The notes under the pieces: model-generated
Seen by the model: only the letters and a program-made list of their open reading frames with translations
Databases searched by the model: none
What the model was told of the DNA's origin: nothing
Position numbers and translations under genes: made by a program
From: an uncultured Bacteroidales bacterium
GTDB lineage: Bacteria > Bacteroidota > Bacteroidia > Bacteroidales > Bacteroidaceae
Length of the DNA stretch: 63,617 bases
NCBI GenBank assembly: GCA_902802265.1
Contig: CADCLN010000012.1
Span: forward strand, 1 to 63,617
Reading direction: 5' to 3'
Shown here: piece after piece, positions 27,041 through 35,847 of the stretch
Layout of the letters: each line of letters opens with the position of its first letter
How positions within the stretch are numbered: the first letter of the stretch is position 1

Positions 27041-28627
27041 ATGAAACTAAACGATATTATCTCTGGCAAATTCAATGCCGCAGAATGGGAAGCCAAAGGT
27101 TATGAACTTCCCAAGTTTGACATCGCAGCCGTGCGCCAGAAGACGCACGACAACCCCACATGGGTACACTTCGGCGGCGGCAACATCTTCCGTGCTTTCC
27201 CTGCTGCCATCCTCAACGACACCCTGAACACAGGCAAGTATGACCATGGTGTCATCGTGGCCGAAACATTCGACTTCGAGGTGGTGGACAAGGCCTACAC
27301 TCCTTATAACAACCTCTCACTCTGTGTCAACCTCTGCTCTGACGGTTCTATTGAGAAGAAAGTGATTGCCTCTGTGACAGAAGCCCTGAAAGCCGACTAC
27401 CAGTTTGCCGATTGGCAGCGACTCGTGGAGATTTTTAGAAACCCATCACTCCAGATGATTTCCTTCACTATCACAGAGAAGGGTTACACCTATAACGATG
27501 CTGACCTCGCAAGAGGACTCACGCCAGTCTTTGCGATGGGCAAGGTGTGTGCTTTGCTGATTGAGCGTTTCAACGCAGGACAGCTGCCACTTACCATTCA
27601 GAGCATGGACAACTGTTCGCATAATGGCGACAAGGTGAAAGCCGGTGTCTTTGCCTACGCCGAGCGGTGGGTGAACGACGGCCTTGTGCCCGCCGCCTTC
27701 CTCGATTACTTGAAAGACGAGCGAAAGATTACTTTCCCCTGGTCGATGATTGACAAGATTACCCCACGCCCACACGAGAAAGTAAAGGAAATGCTGGCAG
27801 CTGACGGCTTCGAGGACAACAACTACATCGAGACTGAGAAGCACACTTTTACCGCCCCCTTTGTGAACGCCGAAGAGGTGCAGTATCTGGTCATCGAGGA
27901 CAACTACACCAATGGCCGTCCGCCACTCCACCTGGGCGGTGCGCTCTACACCACCCGCGAGACCGTCGATAAGGTGGAGACCATGAAGGTGACCACCTGC
28001 CTCAATCCCCTCCACACTGCCATGTCCATCTACGGCTGTCTGCTGGGCTACACCCTCATCTCTGCCGAAATGGCTGACGACGACCTGCGCTCGTTCATCC
28101 AAAAGATTGGCTACATCGAGGCCATGCCCGTAGTGACCGACCCTGGCGTGCTCAATCCTTACGAATTTATCGGTGCAGTCATCAATCGGCGACTGCCCAA
28201 CCCCTTCATGCCCGATGCCCCGCAGCGTATTGCCATGGACACCAGCCAGAAACTGCCCATCCGCTTTGGCGAGACCATCAAGAAATACATTGCCCGTGGC
28301 CTCGACATGCAGAACCTCCAACTCATTCCCCTCACACTGGCTGGCTATGCCCGCTATCTGAAGGGTATCAAGGATGACGGCACACCCTTCGATCCATCGC
28401 CCGACCCCATGCTGGCTGAGATGCAGGCCATCGTCGCTCCTCTGGAAGTCGGCAAGCCCAACCAAGACTACTCCTGTCTGCGCCAGCTCTACAGCCGTGC
28501 CGATGTCTTTGGCCTCGACCTCTACGCTGCAGGTCTGGGCGACCAGATTGAAAGCATGGTCAAAGAACTCTACGCCGCTCCAGGTGCTGTCCGCGCCACC
28601 CTGCACAAGTATGTAGTGGCAAGGTAA
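27041..28627 (+). CDS. uxuB: mannitol dehydrogenase-family oxidoreductase, probably fructuronate reductase UxuB
   Basis: The start is the ATG at 27041; the TTG at 27035 would overlap the uxuA stop. The 528-residue product has an N-terminal Rossmann region ([18 protein letters not shown]...[10 protein letters not shown]) and the C-terminal domain of long-chain mannitol dehydrogenases ([19 protein letters not shown]). Next to uxuA, the likely reaction is NADH-dependent reduction of D-fructuronate to D-mannonate. A terminator follows at 28659-28699. Confidence 0.88.
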   Translation: MKLNDIISGKFNAAEWEAKGYELPKFDIAAVRQKTHDNPTWVHFGGGNIFRAFPAAILNDTLNTGKYDHGVIVAETFDFEVVDKAYTPYNNLSLCVNLCSDGSIEKKVIASVTEALKADYQFADWQRLVEIFRNPSLQMISFTITEKGYTYNDADLARGLTPVFAMGKVCALLIERFNAGQLPLTIQSMDNCSHNGDKVKAGVFAYAERWVNDGLVPAAFLDYLKDERKITFPWSMIDKITPRPHEKVKEMLAADGFEDNNYIETEKHTFTAPFVNAEEVQYLVIEDNYTNGRPPLHLGGALYTTRETVDKVETMKVTTCLNPLHTAMSIYGCLLGYTLISAEMADDDLRSFIQKIGYIEAMPVVTDPGVLNPYEFIGAVINRRLPNPFMPDAPQRIAMDTSQKLPIRFGETIKKYIARGLDMQNLQLIPLTLAGYARYLKGIKDDGTPFDPSPDPMLAEMQAIVAPLEVGKPNQDYSCLRQLYSRADVFGLDLYAAGLGDQIESMVKELYAAPGAVRATLHKYVVAR

Positions 28628-28658
28628 AGTGCACCCCACATATACCCACACACCATTA

Positions 28659-28699
28659 GCCGTGGTTACGTTCACCGAAACGCATCCACGGCATTTTTT
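28659..28699 (+). terminator. terminator of uxuA-uxuB
   Basis: GCCGTGG (28659-28665) pairs with CCACGGC (28686-28692), followed by ATTTTTTA. It lies 31 bp after the uxuB stop. Confidence 0.75.
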
Positions 28700-28785
28700 A
28701 CCTCAAATTCACATTTCACGTGGAAAAATGATAGGTAAAAGAAATAAAATTGCCTTTTCCTTGCGACCATTCCATATAAAATCCG

Positions 28786-28793
28786 TACCTTTG
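28786..28793 (+). promoter_or_regulatory. -7 box of rplS
   Basis: TACCTTTG on the plus strand, 87 bp before the rplS start. A TTG at 28761-28763 is the closest candidate for the -33 element, at a slightly long distance of 22 bases. Confidence 0.65.
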
Positions 28794-28880
28794 CAGCCGA
28801 TTTCGCGAAGCCGCTGTCTGTACAACGGTAGTCAGAGAATGCTTCGCTGGTATTTACATAAAAACATACAACAAAGTTTT
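28794..28880 (+). promoter_or_regulatory. structured leader of rplS, candidate ribosomal-protein autoregulator
   Basis: The leader of about 85 nt holds a perfect 7-bp stem GCGAAGC (28805-28811)/GCTTCGC (28841-28847), closing a loop with further possible pairing (CCG/CGG, TCTG/CAGA). L19 genes in some Bacteroidetes are preceded by leader RNAs thought to bind L19. This one could play that role, but only the structure is visible. Confidence 0.45.
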
Positions 28881-29258
28881 ATGGCTATTGATTTAATGAA
28901 AATTGCCCAAGAGGCAATGGCTCCTGCCGAGCCAAAACAATTCCCTCAGTTCAAGGCAGGTGACACTGTTACCGTAGCTTACAAGATTATTGAAGGAACA
29001 AAGGAACGTATTCAGCTCTATCGCGGCGTAGTAATCAAAATCTGCGGAGAAGGCAACAAGAAGCGTTTCACAGTCCGCAAGATGTCGGGCACTGTAGGTG
29101 TTGAACGTATCTTCCCAATGGATTCACCCAACATCGATTCTATCGAAGTGAACAAGATTGGTAAGGTTCGTCGCGCTAAGCTCTACTATCTGCGCAACCT
29201 CACTGGTAAGAAGGCTCGCATCAAGGAGAAGCTTTCAGGAAAGAAGAAGGAAGACTGA
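28881..29258 (+). CDS. rplS: 50S ribosomal protein L19
   Basis: The 125-residue product ([52 protein letters not shown]...) is ribosomal protein L19, with the conserved [24 protein letters not shown] at the end. L19 sits at the 30S-50S interface. The upstream extension of the frame to 28629 is not coding, as it spans a terminator and a promoter. It has its own promoter and leader, and the downstream hydratase gene probably shares its transcript. Confidence 0.97.
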   Translation: MAIDLMKIAQEAMAPAEPKQFPQFKAGDTVTVAYKIIEGTKERIQLYRGVVIKICGEGNKKRFTVRKMSGTVGVERIFPMDSPNIDSIEVNKIGKVRRAKLYYLRNLTGKKARIKEKLSGKKKED

Positions 29259-29347
29259 TTTAACAACCAAGAAACAGAAATTTGAAGATTGAAGACTGCC
29301 ATCAGGGGCATTCTTCATTCTTCATTCTTTATTCTTCATTTTCTATC

Positions 29348-29812
29348 ATGGCACTTATCACAGTAAGCTCATACGACGAATTTGCCTCTTATCTGGGCAA
29401 AGAATTGGGAAAGTCCGAATGGCTGGAAGTAAGTCAGGAACGCATCAACCTGTTTGCCGATGCCACACTGGATTACCAGTGGATTCATGTTGATACTGAA
29501 CGTGCAAAGGTGGAAAGCCCTTACAAATCGACCATTGCACACGGCTATCTCACACTCTCACTGCTGCCTTACCTCTACCAGCAGCTGGTTGAGGCTAAAA
29601 ACCTGAAGATGCTGGTGAACTACGGCATGGACAAGATGAAGTTTGGCGCGCCTGTCATTTCCGGCAAACGTATACGACTCTCTGCCAGCCTCTACAACAT
29701 TACCAATCTTCGTGGCACAGCCAAGGTGGAAATCAAATTCAAACTGGAGATTGAGGACGAGAAGAAACCCGCCTTGGAAGGCATTGCCACCTTCCTCTAC
29801 ATGTTTGAATAA
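29348..29812 (+). CDS. MaoC-type hotdog hydratase
   Basis: The start is the ATG at 29348 (MALITVSSYDEFASYLGKELG); upstream codons read through a heptamer repeat and are not coding. The 154-residue product has the single hotdog fold of MaoC/(R)-specific enoyl hydratases, with the active-site pattern DYQWIHVDTERA (catalytic Asp/His) and STIAHGYLTLSLLPYL. These enzymes hydrate enoyl-thioesters; the substrate here is unknown. It lies 89 bp after rplS and ends at a strong terminator. Confidence 0.88.
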   Translation: MALITVSSYDEFASYLGKELGKSEWLEVSQERINLFADATLDYQWIHVDTERAKVESPYKSTIAHGYLTLSLLPYLYQQLVEAKNLKMLVNYGMDKMKFGAPVISGKRIRLSASLYNITNLRGTAKVEIKFKLEIEDEKKPALEGIATFLYMFE

Positions 29813-29835
29813 TTCACCTTTCCCCTACCCCTACA

Positions 29836-29868
29836 AGTGGCAAATCCGTCTGGTTTTGCCACTTTTTA
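29836..29868 (+). terminator. terminator of the rplS-MaoC transcript
   Basis: AGTGGCAAA (29836-29844) pairs with TTTGCCACT (29855-29863), then a T run (29863-29867). It lies 24 bp after the MaoC stop. Confidence 0.85.
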
Positions 29869-29897
29869 TATTATCAGAGCAAAAAAGTATGCAAAAA

Positions 29898-29929
29898 TTT
29901 GGTCAGTTCAAAAATATGTCATACCTTTG
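29898..29929 (+). promoter_or_regulatory. promoter of tRNA-Phe
   Basis: TTTG (29898-29901), 20 bases, TACCTTTG (29922-29929), both boxes matching the Bacteroidetes consensus. The mature tRNA starts 23 bp downstream. Confidence 0.82.
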
Positions 29930-29952
29930 CACTCGCTAAACAAAACAGCAAT

Positions 29953-30025
29953 GGTGCCATAGCTCAGTTGGTAGAGCATCGGACTGAAAATCCGTGTGTC
30001 CCCGGTTCGAATCCTGGTGGTACCA
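29953..30025 (+). tRNA. tRNA-Phe (anticodon GAA)
   Basis: The 73-nt cloverleaf has acceptor stem GGTGCCA/TGGTACC, D arm GCTCAGTTGGTAGAGC, anticodon arm CGGACTGAAAATCCG with GAA at the anticodon, and T arm with GGTTCGAATCC. The CCA end is not encoded. It is followed at once by a strong terminator. Confidence 0.97.
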
Positions 30026-30032
30026 CAAAAGA

Positions 30033-30060
30033 AGCAACCCGCCCACGGGTTGCTTTTTTT
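30033..30060 (+). terminator. terminator of tRNA-Phe
   Basis: A 9-bp stem AGCAACCCG/CGGGTTGCT with a CCCA loop, followed by seven T. A strong intrinsic terminator. Confidence 0.92.
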
Positions 30061-30107
30061 GTGCGTGTTACACAAAGTGGAGCCAGGGTGGCACCGAAGA
30101 AATAAGA

Positions 30108-30142
30108 ACCCCCGCACGGTCATCACTGACGGCGCGAGGGGT
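30108..30142 (-). terminator. hairpin downstream of the M56-TonB gene
   Basis: On the minus strand ACCCC(T)CGC pairs with GCGGGGGT, with an inner GTCA/TGAC hairpin and a TTCTTATTTCTT tail. It lies 88 bp after the stop of the gene at 30230-31585 and is its probable terminator. Confidence 0.6.
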
Positions 30143-30229
30143 GTGTACACTTGCTTAACTAATCTTTAATTCGGGTCACATGATTGTTTCAGTTTAGGTA
30201 AAATAGGTTTATTATCGTGAAATAGCCAG

Positions 30230-31585
30230 TTAAACCAAACGAAAGCTAACAGGAACCACGAAACGAGAATGCACAGCTTTTCCCTGCTGCTTGCCAGGTA
30301 TCCAGTTGGGCATCGCCTTCACAACGCGGTAAGCTTCCTGCTCCATGGCTTCAGCAGCCTTCCGTATTTTAGCCTTTTCTTGTTCGGAGAGCGATTTCCC
30401 TGTTTTCGATTCCTTTTCTCGAATACGGTCTCTACAGATGTCATCCGCACCACGCAAAGCTTTAAAGTCAGTGAGACGACCATCTTTCCGTACCACGAAT
30501 TGCATAATTACTCGTCCGTCAATACCTTCGTCTATAGCAGCCTGCGGATATTTCAGGTTCTGAATCATGTACTTCCACATGGCCTCTTGCCCATCGGGAT
30601 ACATAGGGAGCTGTTCCACGATGTCAAAAATGGGGTCTTCGGGTTGAGGCGTCGTCATTTTGTCAGGGATTCGGGCGGGGACAATGTCTTCGGGAGCAAT
30701 TTGCGAGTCTGCTGACTCGGGGGTGGCAAATGCACTGAGTGCAAGAACTGCCACGGGGAGGATGTACAGAGCCTTGCTGCGCATCCACGGATTAGATTTC
30801 TTTTGCAACATCATAGCGATACGATTTTTAAGTAAACAATGATTAAAGCCATTGGCAAAAGCTTTGAAACTGGGTCCAATAGCCTTTTTTATGATGAGAT
30901 TTTGATATTGCGACACATTCACTCCACTCTGAAGCACATAAGCATCGGCTTCATATTCATGCACATCGCGCAACGAAACACCCAGCACCCAAACGAATGG
31001 ATTCATCCACTGAACGACCTGTACCACGTTGAGCAAGAGGATGTCTAATGAATGCCGACCCAAAATATGTCCAAACTCATGTCGCAGAATGGGTGTAGCA
31101 TAATGATGATAGTCAGATTCACTGATAACGATGGAATGAAACCAGCTGAAAGGCTGTACGTCGCCGACATGACAATAAATGGTTGCGCCATCCATGCGGT
31201 CAGTCCACAACACCCCTCTGTGAATCATACGATACAGACGCATGAGCTGTGCCAATTTCAAAATGAACGTAAACAGTACACCTATTATATATAAATAAAG
31301 CAAAAGGTTCACGGACTCTTTGACATCCACAGAAGGGGCAACCTCAGCAGTCGTAGCAGGAAAGAGCACAGGCTCGTATTCCTGCAACGGGAGATTGACA
31401 GGGTTTTCCCCCCATGCCAATATATGAACATTGCACAGCGGAAGAAACAGCGACAGCAACAGGATAGAGAGCAAGACCAACCTATTGAAACGGAAGAAAC
31501 TTTCCTGCCTCAGCAACAGCATATAGGGAACATACATGACAGACAAAAAAACTGCCGATTTTATGACATAAGAAACCATAACCAT
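30230..31585 (-). CDS. BlaR1/M56-type membrane metalloprotease fused to a TonB C-terminal domain
   Basis: The 451-residue product has four hydrophobic segments (about 5-25, 36-55, 90-110, 275-290) and the zinc motif HEFGH at about 169-173, followed by HEYEADAYVL, as in BlaR1/MecR1 M56 proteases. The C-terminal part (about 320-451) is a TonB-like domain (YPQAAIDEGIDGRVIMQFVVRKDGRLTDFKAL...VKAMPNWIPGKQQG...FVVPVSFRL). It lacks a penicillin-sensor domain. In this family the protease cleaves the partner repressor, here BlaI 46 bp upstream. The TonB end suggests contact with an outer membrane protein, such as the barrel encoded just upstream at 32195-35209. Confidence 0.9.
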   Translation of the reverse strand: MVMVSYVIKSAVFLSVMYVPYMLLLRQESFFRFNRLVLLSILLLSLFLPLCNVHILAWGENPVNLPLQEYEPVLFPATTAEVAPSVDVKESVNLLLYLYIIGVLFTFILKLAQLMRLYRMIHRGVLWTDRMDGATIYCHVGDVQPFSWFHSIVISESDYHHYATPILRHEFGHILGRHSLDILLLNVVQVVQWMNPFVWVLGVSLRDVHEYEADAYVLQSGVNVSQYQNLIIKKAIGPSFKAFANGFNHCLLKNRIAMMLQKKSNPWMRSKALYILPVAVLALSAFATPESADSQIAPEDIVPARIPDKMTTPQPEDPIFDIVEQLPMYPDGQEAMWKYMIQNLKYPQAAIDEGIDGRVIMQFVVRKDGRLTDFKALRGADDICRDRIREKESKTGKSLSEQEKAKIRKAAEAMEQEAYRVVKAMPNWIPGKQQGKAVHSRFVVPVSFRLV

Positions 31586-31636
31586 TTACCAACTTTATTT
31601 ACCATTTACCATTTACCATATTCTTCATTCTTCATT
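31584..31636. repeat. heptamer tandem repeat between blaI-like and M56-TonB genes
   Basis: Repeated CATTTAC- and CATTCTT-type heptamers fill the spacer between the two genes. The same heptamers recur at about 29310-29346, 32186-32213, 52926-52995, 57585-57612 and 62757-62836. Confidence 0.7.
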
Positions 31637-32033
31637 CACCATTCACCAAAGCCAATAATTCTTTCAAGTCCGATTCGTTGATTCGTTCTTCCTTGGCAAA
31701 AAAACTCACAAGTGAAGATGCCGAACCACCAAAAAAGCTGTCCTTCACATCGTTGAGCACACGACGGCGGTATTCGTCACGACTGATGAGAGGACGGAAA
31801 TAGAATGTCTTGCCATCGCCTTCTCGCTTTTCCGACTTTACAAAACCTTTCTGCGTCAGAATCTTCAGGAATGTAGCCGTCGTGGTATAGGCTGGCTGTG
31901 GATCTGGGTAACGACTAAGTACATCACGCACCGTTCCCGCAGATTCCTCCATATCCCACAAATGGTTCATCACTTCCATTTCCGCCCTTGTCAGGGTCTG
32001 ACACACTACAGAGTTGTTCTTCTTTCGATTCAT
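31632..32033 (-). CDS. BlaI/MecI-family repressor
   Basis: The start is the ATG at 32033, which gives MNRKKNNSVVCQTLTRAEMEVMNHLWDMEES. Upstream codons run through the operator. The 133-residue product is a BlaI-type winged-helix repressor, with recognition segment AYTTTATFLKILTQKGFVKSEKREGDGKTFYFRPLIS and a helical dimerisation end. It lies just before the M56-TonB gene. Its likely operator is the perfect 17-bp inverted repeat around its own promoter. Cleavage by the M56 protein would lift repression. Confidence 0.93.
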   Translation of the reverse strand: MNRKKNNSVVCQTLTRAEMEVMNHLWDMEESAGTVRDVLSRYPDPQPAYTTTATFLKILTQKGFVKSEKREGDGKTFYFRPLISRDEYRRRVLNDVKDSFFGGSASSLVSFFAKEERINESDLKELLALVNGE

Positions 32034-32039
32034 AATAAA

Positions 32040-32102
32040 ACTAATGTTTTCGTTATCGTGGGCAAAGTTAGCACAAAACCACCATATAACGAAAACATTA
32101 GT
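32040..32102. promoter_or_regulatory. operator-promoter of the blaI-like gene: 17-bp perfect inverted repeat around a -7 box
   Basis: ACTAATGTTTTCGTTAT (32040-32056) is repeated as its exact reverse complement ATAACGAAAACATTAGT (32086-32102), with 29 bp between. The minus-strand -7 box TAACTTTG (32070-32063) lies inside the spacer and the right arm covers the -33 region. The left arm begins 7 bp upstream of the BlaI start. This fits an autoregulated BlaI operator with two sites on the promoter. Confidence 0.82.
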
Positions 32103-32194
32103 AGAGAAAAATACGCTAAGAAACAATCTTTTAACGCCTATTTTTAGTAATTCAGCAGTGTTTTTTAGTAATTAACAGACTTAATCCTTTTTCT

Positions 32195-35100
32195 TCATTC
32201 TTCATTCTTCATTTTCTTCGGTTGCTTGTTCAGCCGCCAAACCACGTGGAGCAGACAATAGGACGGGATAACATTGTAGAACGTCTCGGTCTGACCCTGA
32301 GCATTGATGCTGCGGTGCACATTCGAGAGATTGCCTAACAGGTCGAAGCCATCAAGCTGGACCAGCAGATTGCCACGCATAAAACGTTTCGTCAGACGGG
32401 CATTCCAGACAAACTCGTTGGTGTTCATCGTTGCATCGCTGTAGCCACGGCGGCTGTACATGGTGAGGTCGGTAGAGAACTGGAACCTCCACGGCAATTC
32501 CACCTGAGCGGTCACACCGTAGTTGAAGCCATAGACATTGAATGTGGTGAAATCCTCACGGTCACTGGTGCTGTGCTGGTAATTCAGGCTTCCCTTTGCA
32601 CTATACTCCATCTTGTCGGACGGACGGAAAGTCAGGCTCAGAGATTCGTTCAGGTTGTGGTTGCCAACGACAGAACGCGTTGCCCCCTCTGCCGGATTCG
32701 TTCCGCTGAGGTCCACGCTGTGGTTGTAGCCGTAGGAGACATTGTCGCTCAGTCGCCAATGCTCATTCTGGTCGAAGGGGAAATCCACGCCCGTATTGCC
32801 GCTGATGTTCCAGTTGCCGTTTACATTTTCGGGAGTAACGGTTCGCACACCCGTCTCCTTATTATATATAAAGCCCGAAGCCACCGCATTTTCGGTGATG
32901 ACTGCATTGGCACCCACATTGAACAGTGTGCGACCGTACTTGTCGCGATAACTTGCATTGAAATTGTGGCTACGCGTGTTCTTCAGGTTCGGATTACCCC
33001 GTGTGATGTAGAGCGGATTGCTGGTGTTGTGAATATCAAGCAGACTGGTCATCGACGGTGCACTTGTGTCCATGCTGTAGCGGGCAAAAATGCGTCGGCT
33101 ACTGCTGAACACATCATGCGAGAAATAGATACTCGGCGACAGGAACAACGTATTGCGGCTGAATAGTGTATCCATCTGTGCGCCCTGCCAATAGTCCAAC
33201 GTTTCACGGCGCATAGGCATGGCGAGATCCACACTCAGGTAAGTGTTGGACGACGGAGAATCCTTGTAAATGCTGTACTGATAAGAGACGGCAGGGCGAT
33301 GGGTGTGTATGGTTCGTTTTGTGCGCGAACTGTTATCCACATCCATCGTCTGCAGCATTTTCTCCATCGAGGGCAGTGTGCCGAGCGGATGATCTTCCAC
33401 CTCCTTCCATTCGTCCAACTTATTCAGCAGATAAAGACTGTTGGACGTGTGGTTATATTCATACGAATAGTGGTAAGTCAGGTTGACGGAGTGATTATGT
33501 TCCCTGTCAAAACTGAACGAAACATTAGGACTGACAGACACAGCACTTGTGCGGTTAAAAGTGGGATTGTAGCGGTTACGCAAATCTGTAGGCATCGCGC
33601 CGTTGCTGGGATAGTCCAAACGGTAATGCTCATAATTATCCTCTTCGCGGTCGGAAAATTGACAGGAGAAACTCATCCAATAGTCAATATAGTCGTTGTG
33701 GGCAGGACTGAAAGTAACCCATCCACCTGTACTGACATTCGTCCAATAGCCCGTACCCTTCGTTTGCGAAACGGTGCGGTTGACAGCATATTTCTTGAGC
33801 AATTCACCTGCCATGGGGTCCATGATGCTGTCCATCCACGCCTTACCCAGCCCCGAAGCCACATCCGCACTGAGTAAGGTGTTGGCAGACTCCGTGTGGT
33901 TATTCCATTTCATATAACTAAGGCGTGGATGCACCTCAATCAAAAGATTCTTGAAAGTTTCGTTCAGCGGCTTGTTGAAACGGAGGCGCAGACGGTGCTC
34001 CGTGTTCAGTTCCACATCGTAGCTACGCTTCTGGTAGAACGACTTGCCGTAAGTGTTGCCGCCCTGCAGGAAAGTTTCGCTGCTGCTGTGCTGCTGGTCC
34101 AGCTTGTCGTAGTAGGTAGCATTGGCGCTGCCTTCATAGCGCAGCCTGTCCTCCTTGTCGTAGAAATAGCCGCCACCCGCTCGGTACGTAGTAGTCAAGC
34201 CCTGCGACTGTGTGAGCGGACTCCACTCGCCCTTCTCTCCTGGGGTTCGCTGGTCGTTCAGATTGTTCACCATGGCATAGAGGTTGAGGCGTGAACGGTC
34301 CGTAAAGCGCAAGGCAAACAGACGTCCCAGGTACTTGCCGTCCAGTCGGTCGTTCCGGTTCCTGAAGAACGTTATGCCGCCACCCCCTTCGGCGTTGGCC
34401 AGCCAACTCCTGTTGTAATCCCTTTTCAACTTCACATTCATCACAAACTCCTTCTGCGCCGATTTCTCACGATTGGTGCCACGCACATTTTCAGGCACAC
34501 GCTCATAGCTCTGCACGCTCTTCACCATATAGACGGGCATATTCTCCAGCAACAATTCACGGTCGCTGTCGAAGAAATCCTTGCCATTGAGCAGCAGCGC
34601 ATCCACCTTTTGTCCGTTCACCGTAATTTCTCCCCCACTCTTCAGTTCCACGCCTGGCAGCCTCTTGATGAGGGCATCAAGCATACTCCCCTCTGCCAAC
34701 GAAAAAGCATCAGCATCATAGACCAGCGTGTCGCCATCCATGTAGAACTTCAGTTTTGTAGCCTTCACCACCACCTCGTCCAGCAGGATGTCGTCCTTCC
34801 TTTTCGGTAACGCCTTCAAGTAGATAGGCTTCAACTCACGATACAATTCACGTTTATACAGCTTCGGAATGTCAATGAGCACCCAGCGTGTGGTGTAGCC
34901 ACTGGCTTCCAGCTGCAGCAGATACCGCCCTGGTCCAGCCACATCTGCCGTCACGTAAGTCACTTTGCGGTCGGTATTCCATTCGTTATACGACTCAATG
35001 TGCACCGTATCTACAAAACTGCTGTCGGCAGCAAGGAGCAACGTTGCCCGCAGACTGTCAATGCCCACATGCGTCAGGTGATCAGCCACCTTAGCATAGA

Positions 35101-35209
35101 GCGTCAGCTTGCGTTCCTTTTCTTTCTTCACAGTATCTGCCTTTTCCTGCGCTGCCAAAGGAATCGTCAGGAGGGCAAGAAGGAGGGCAAGAAGGGTTTG
35201 CTTGTTCAT
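32195..35209 (-). CDS. outer membrane beta-barrel protein with TonB-dependent-receptor-like plug
   Basis: The start is the ATG at 35209 (MNKQTLLALLLALLTIPLAAQ, a signal peptide); the GTG six bases upstream overlaps the previous gene. The 1,004-residue product has an N-terminal beta-sandwich domain, a plug-like region (about 145-260: LLDEVVVKATKLKFYMDGDTLVYDADAFSLAEGSMLDALIKRLPGVELKSGGEITVNGQKV) and a long C-terminal barrel. It resembles the outer-membrane-protein beta-barrel family of Bacteroidetes rather than SusC. It may carry peptides or another ligand with energy from TonB. It ends 161 bp before the BlaI gene. Confidence 0.85.
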   Translation of the reverse strand: MNKQTLLALLLALLTIPLAAQEKADTVKKEKERKLTLYAKVADHLTHVGIDSLRATLLLAADSSFVDTVHIESYNEWNTDRKVTYVTADVAGPGRYLLQLEASGYTTRWVLIDIPKLYKRELYRELKPIYLKALPKRKDDILLDEVVVKATKLKFYMDGDTLVYDADAFSLAEGSMLDALIKRLPGVELKSGGEITVNGQKVDALLLNGKDFFDSDRELLLENMPVYMVKSVQSYERVPENVRGTNREKSAQKEFVMNVKLKRDYNRSWLANAEGGGGITFFRNRNDRLDGKYLGRLFALRFTDRSRLNLYAMVNNLNDQRTPGEKGEWSPLTQSQGLTTTYRAGGGYFYDKEDRLRYEGSANATYYDKLDQQHSSSETFLQGGNTYGKSFYQKRSYDVELNTEHRLRLRFNKPLNETFKNLLIEVHPRLSYMKWNNHTESANTLLSADVASGLGKAWMDSIMDPMAGELLKKYAVNRTVSQTKGTGYWTNVSTGGWVTFSPAHNDYIDYWMSFSCQFSDREEDNYEHYRLDYPSNGAMPTDLRNRYNPTFNRTSAVSVSPNVSFSFDREHNHSVNLTYHYSYEYNHTSNSLYLLNKLDEWKEVEDHPLGTLPSMEKMLQTMDVDNSSRTKRTIHTHRPAVSYQYSIYKDSPSSNTYLSVDLAMPMRRETLDYWQGAQMDTLFSRNTLFLSPSIYFSHDVFSSSRRIFARYSMDTSAPSMTSLLDIHNTSNPLYITRGNPNLKNTRSHNFNASYRDKYGRTLFNVGANAVITENAVASGFIYNKETGVRTVTPENVNGNWNISGNTGVDFPFDQNEHWRLSDNVSYGYNHSVDLSGTNPAEGATRSVVGNHNLNESLSLTFRPSDKMEYSAKGSLNYQHSTSDREDFTTFNVYGFNYGVTAQVELPWRFQFSTDLTMYSRRGYSDATMNTNEFVWNARLTKRFMRGNLLVQLDGFDLLGNLSNVHRSINAQGQTETFYNVIPSYCLLHVVWRLNKQPKKMKNEE

Positions 35210-35211
35210 AA

Positions 35212-35823
35212 TCACATCTTCTTTATCGTAATTCCAAAAACATATATACAGGGGCTATAGTGGAAAGTGGCACTTTTCAGGAAATCCCTGTCAAACTCCA
35301 AATCGTCGCAGTTGCGGCAAATCTTATCCTCCGGATCATACCACGACGAACTGTAAGCTGCAACAGGAATCACCTCGTTCTCCTTCCATTCAGACTGAAC
35401 GACAAACGGGCGGCACACGTAATGGGTATATTCCGATCCGTCGTCCTCATTCTTTACGGATGGCATAGGCAGGTTCCAGGTGAAACCGCACACATCGTCG
35501 AACTGGAAATTGCACGTGAACAACGAGTCCGTCTTTGGCATGAGACCTACGGTAACCTTGGGCGCACTATTTGTGTACGCTATGCCGAAGTCCTCCAGCA
35601 AGTTTTGTTCCATCTTGCCTTTCGACCATATTTGAATCACAGGCGACAACAAGTATTTGTCTTTTTCCAGTTTCGACAAGTCAAGAGCGAGGACATGGTA
35701 TCCTTGCTTATTGAGCAATTTGATGTAGTCGGTTGCCGTTGCTTCGGCCCTGCCGATTTCCTGCGCCTGCCCTGCCACCCAGACGAGGGCGAGCATAAAA
35801 GTGATGATAGTTTTCTTGTTCAT
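35212..35823 (-). CDS. secreted protein of unknown function, about 200 residues
   Basis: The 203-residue product has a signal peptide (MNKKTIITFMLALVWVAGQAQ) and is mostly beta-strand with clustered aromatic residues and four cysteines (CNFQFDDVCGF, CRPF, CRNCDD). It is like uncharacterised DUF5041-type proteins of Bacteroidales, but this is not certain. It sits between a TlpA-family gene and the outer membrane barrel, with 24 bp and 2 bp spacings, so it is in the same transcript. Paired cysteines would suit a redox target of the neighbouring thioredoxins. Confidence 0.55.
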   Translation of the reverse strand: MNKKTIITFMLALVWVAGQAQEIGRAEATATDYIKLLNKQGYHVLALDLSKLEKDKYLLSPVIQIWSKGKMEQNLLEDFGIAYTNSAPKVTVGLMPKTDSLFTCNFQFDDVCGFTWNLPMPSVKNEDDGSEYTHYVCRPFVVQSEWKENEVIPVAAYSSSWYDPEDKICRNCDDLEFDRDFLKSATFHYSPCIYVFGITIKKM

Positions 35824-35847
35824 TGAGCTAAAGTCTTTAAGGATTTA

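Noticed and set aside
28629-28880. N-terminal extension of L19 in frame
   Set aside because: It spans a terminator and a promoter; L19 starts at the ATG at 28881.
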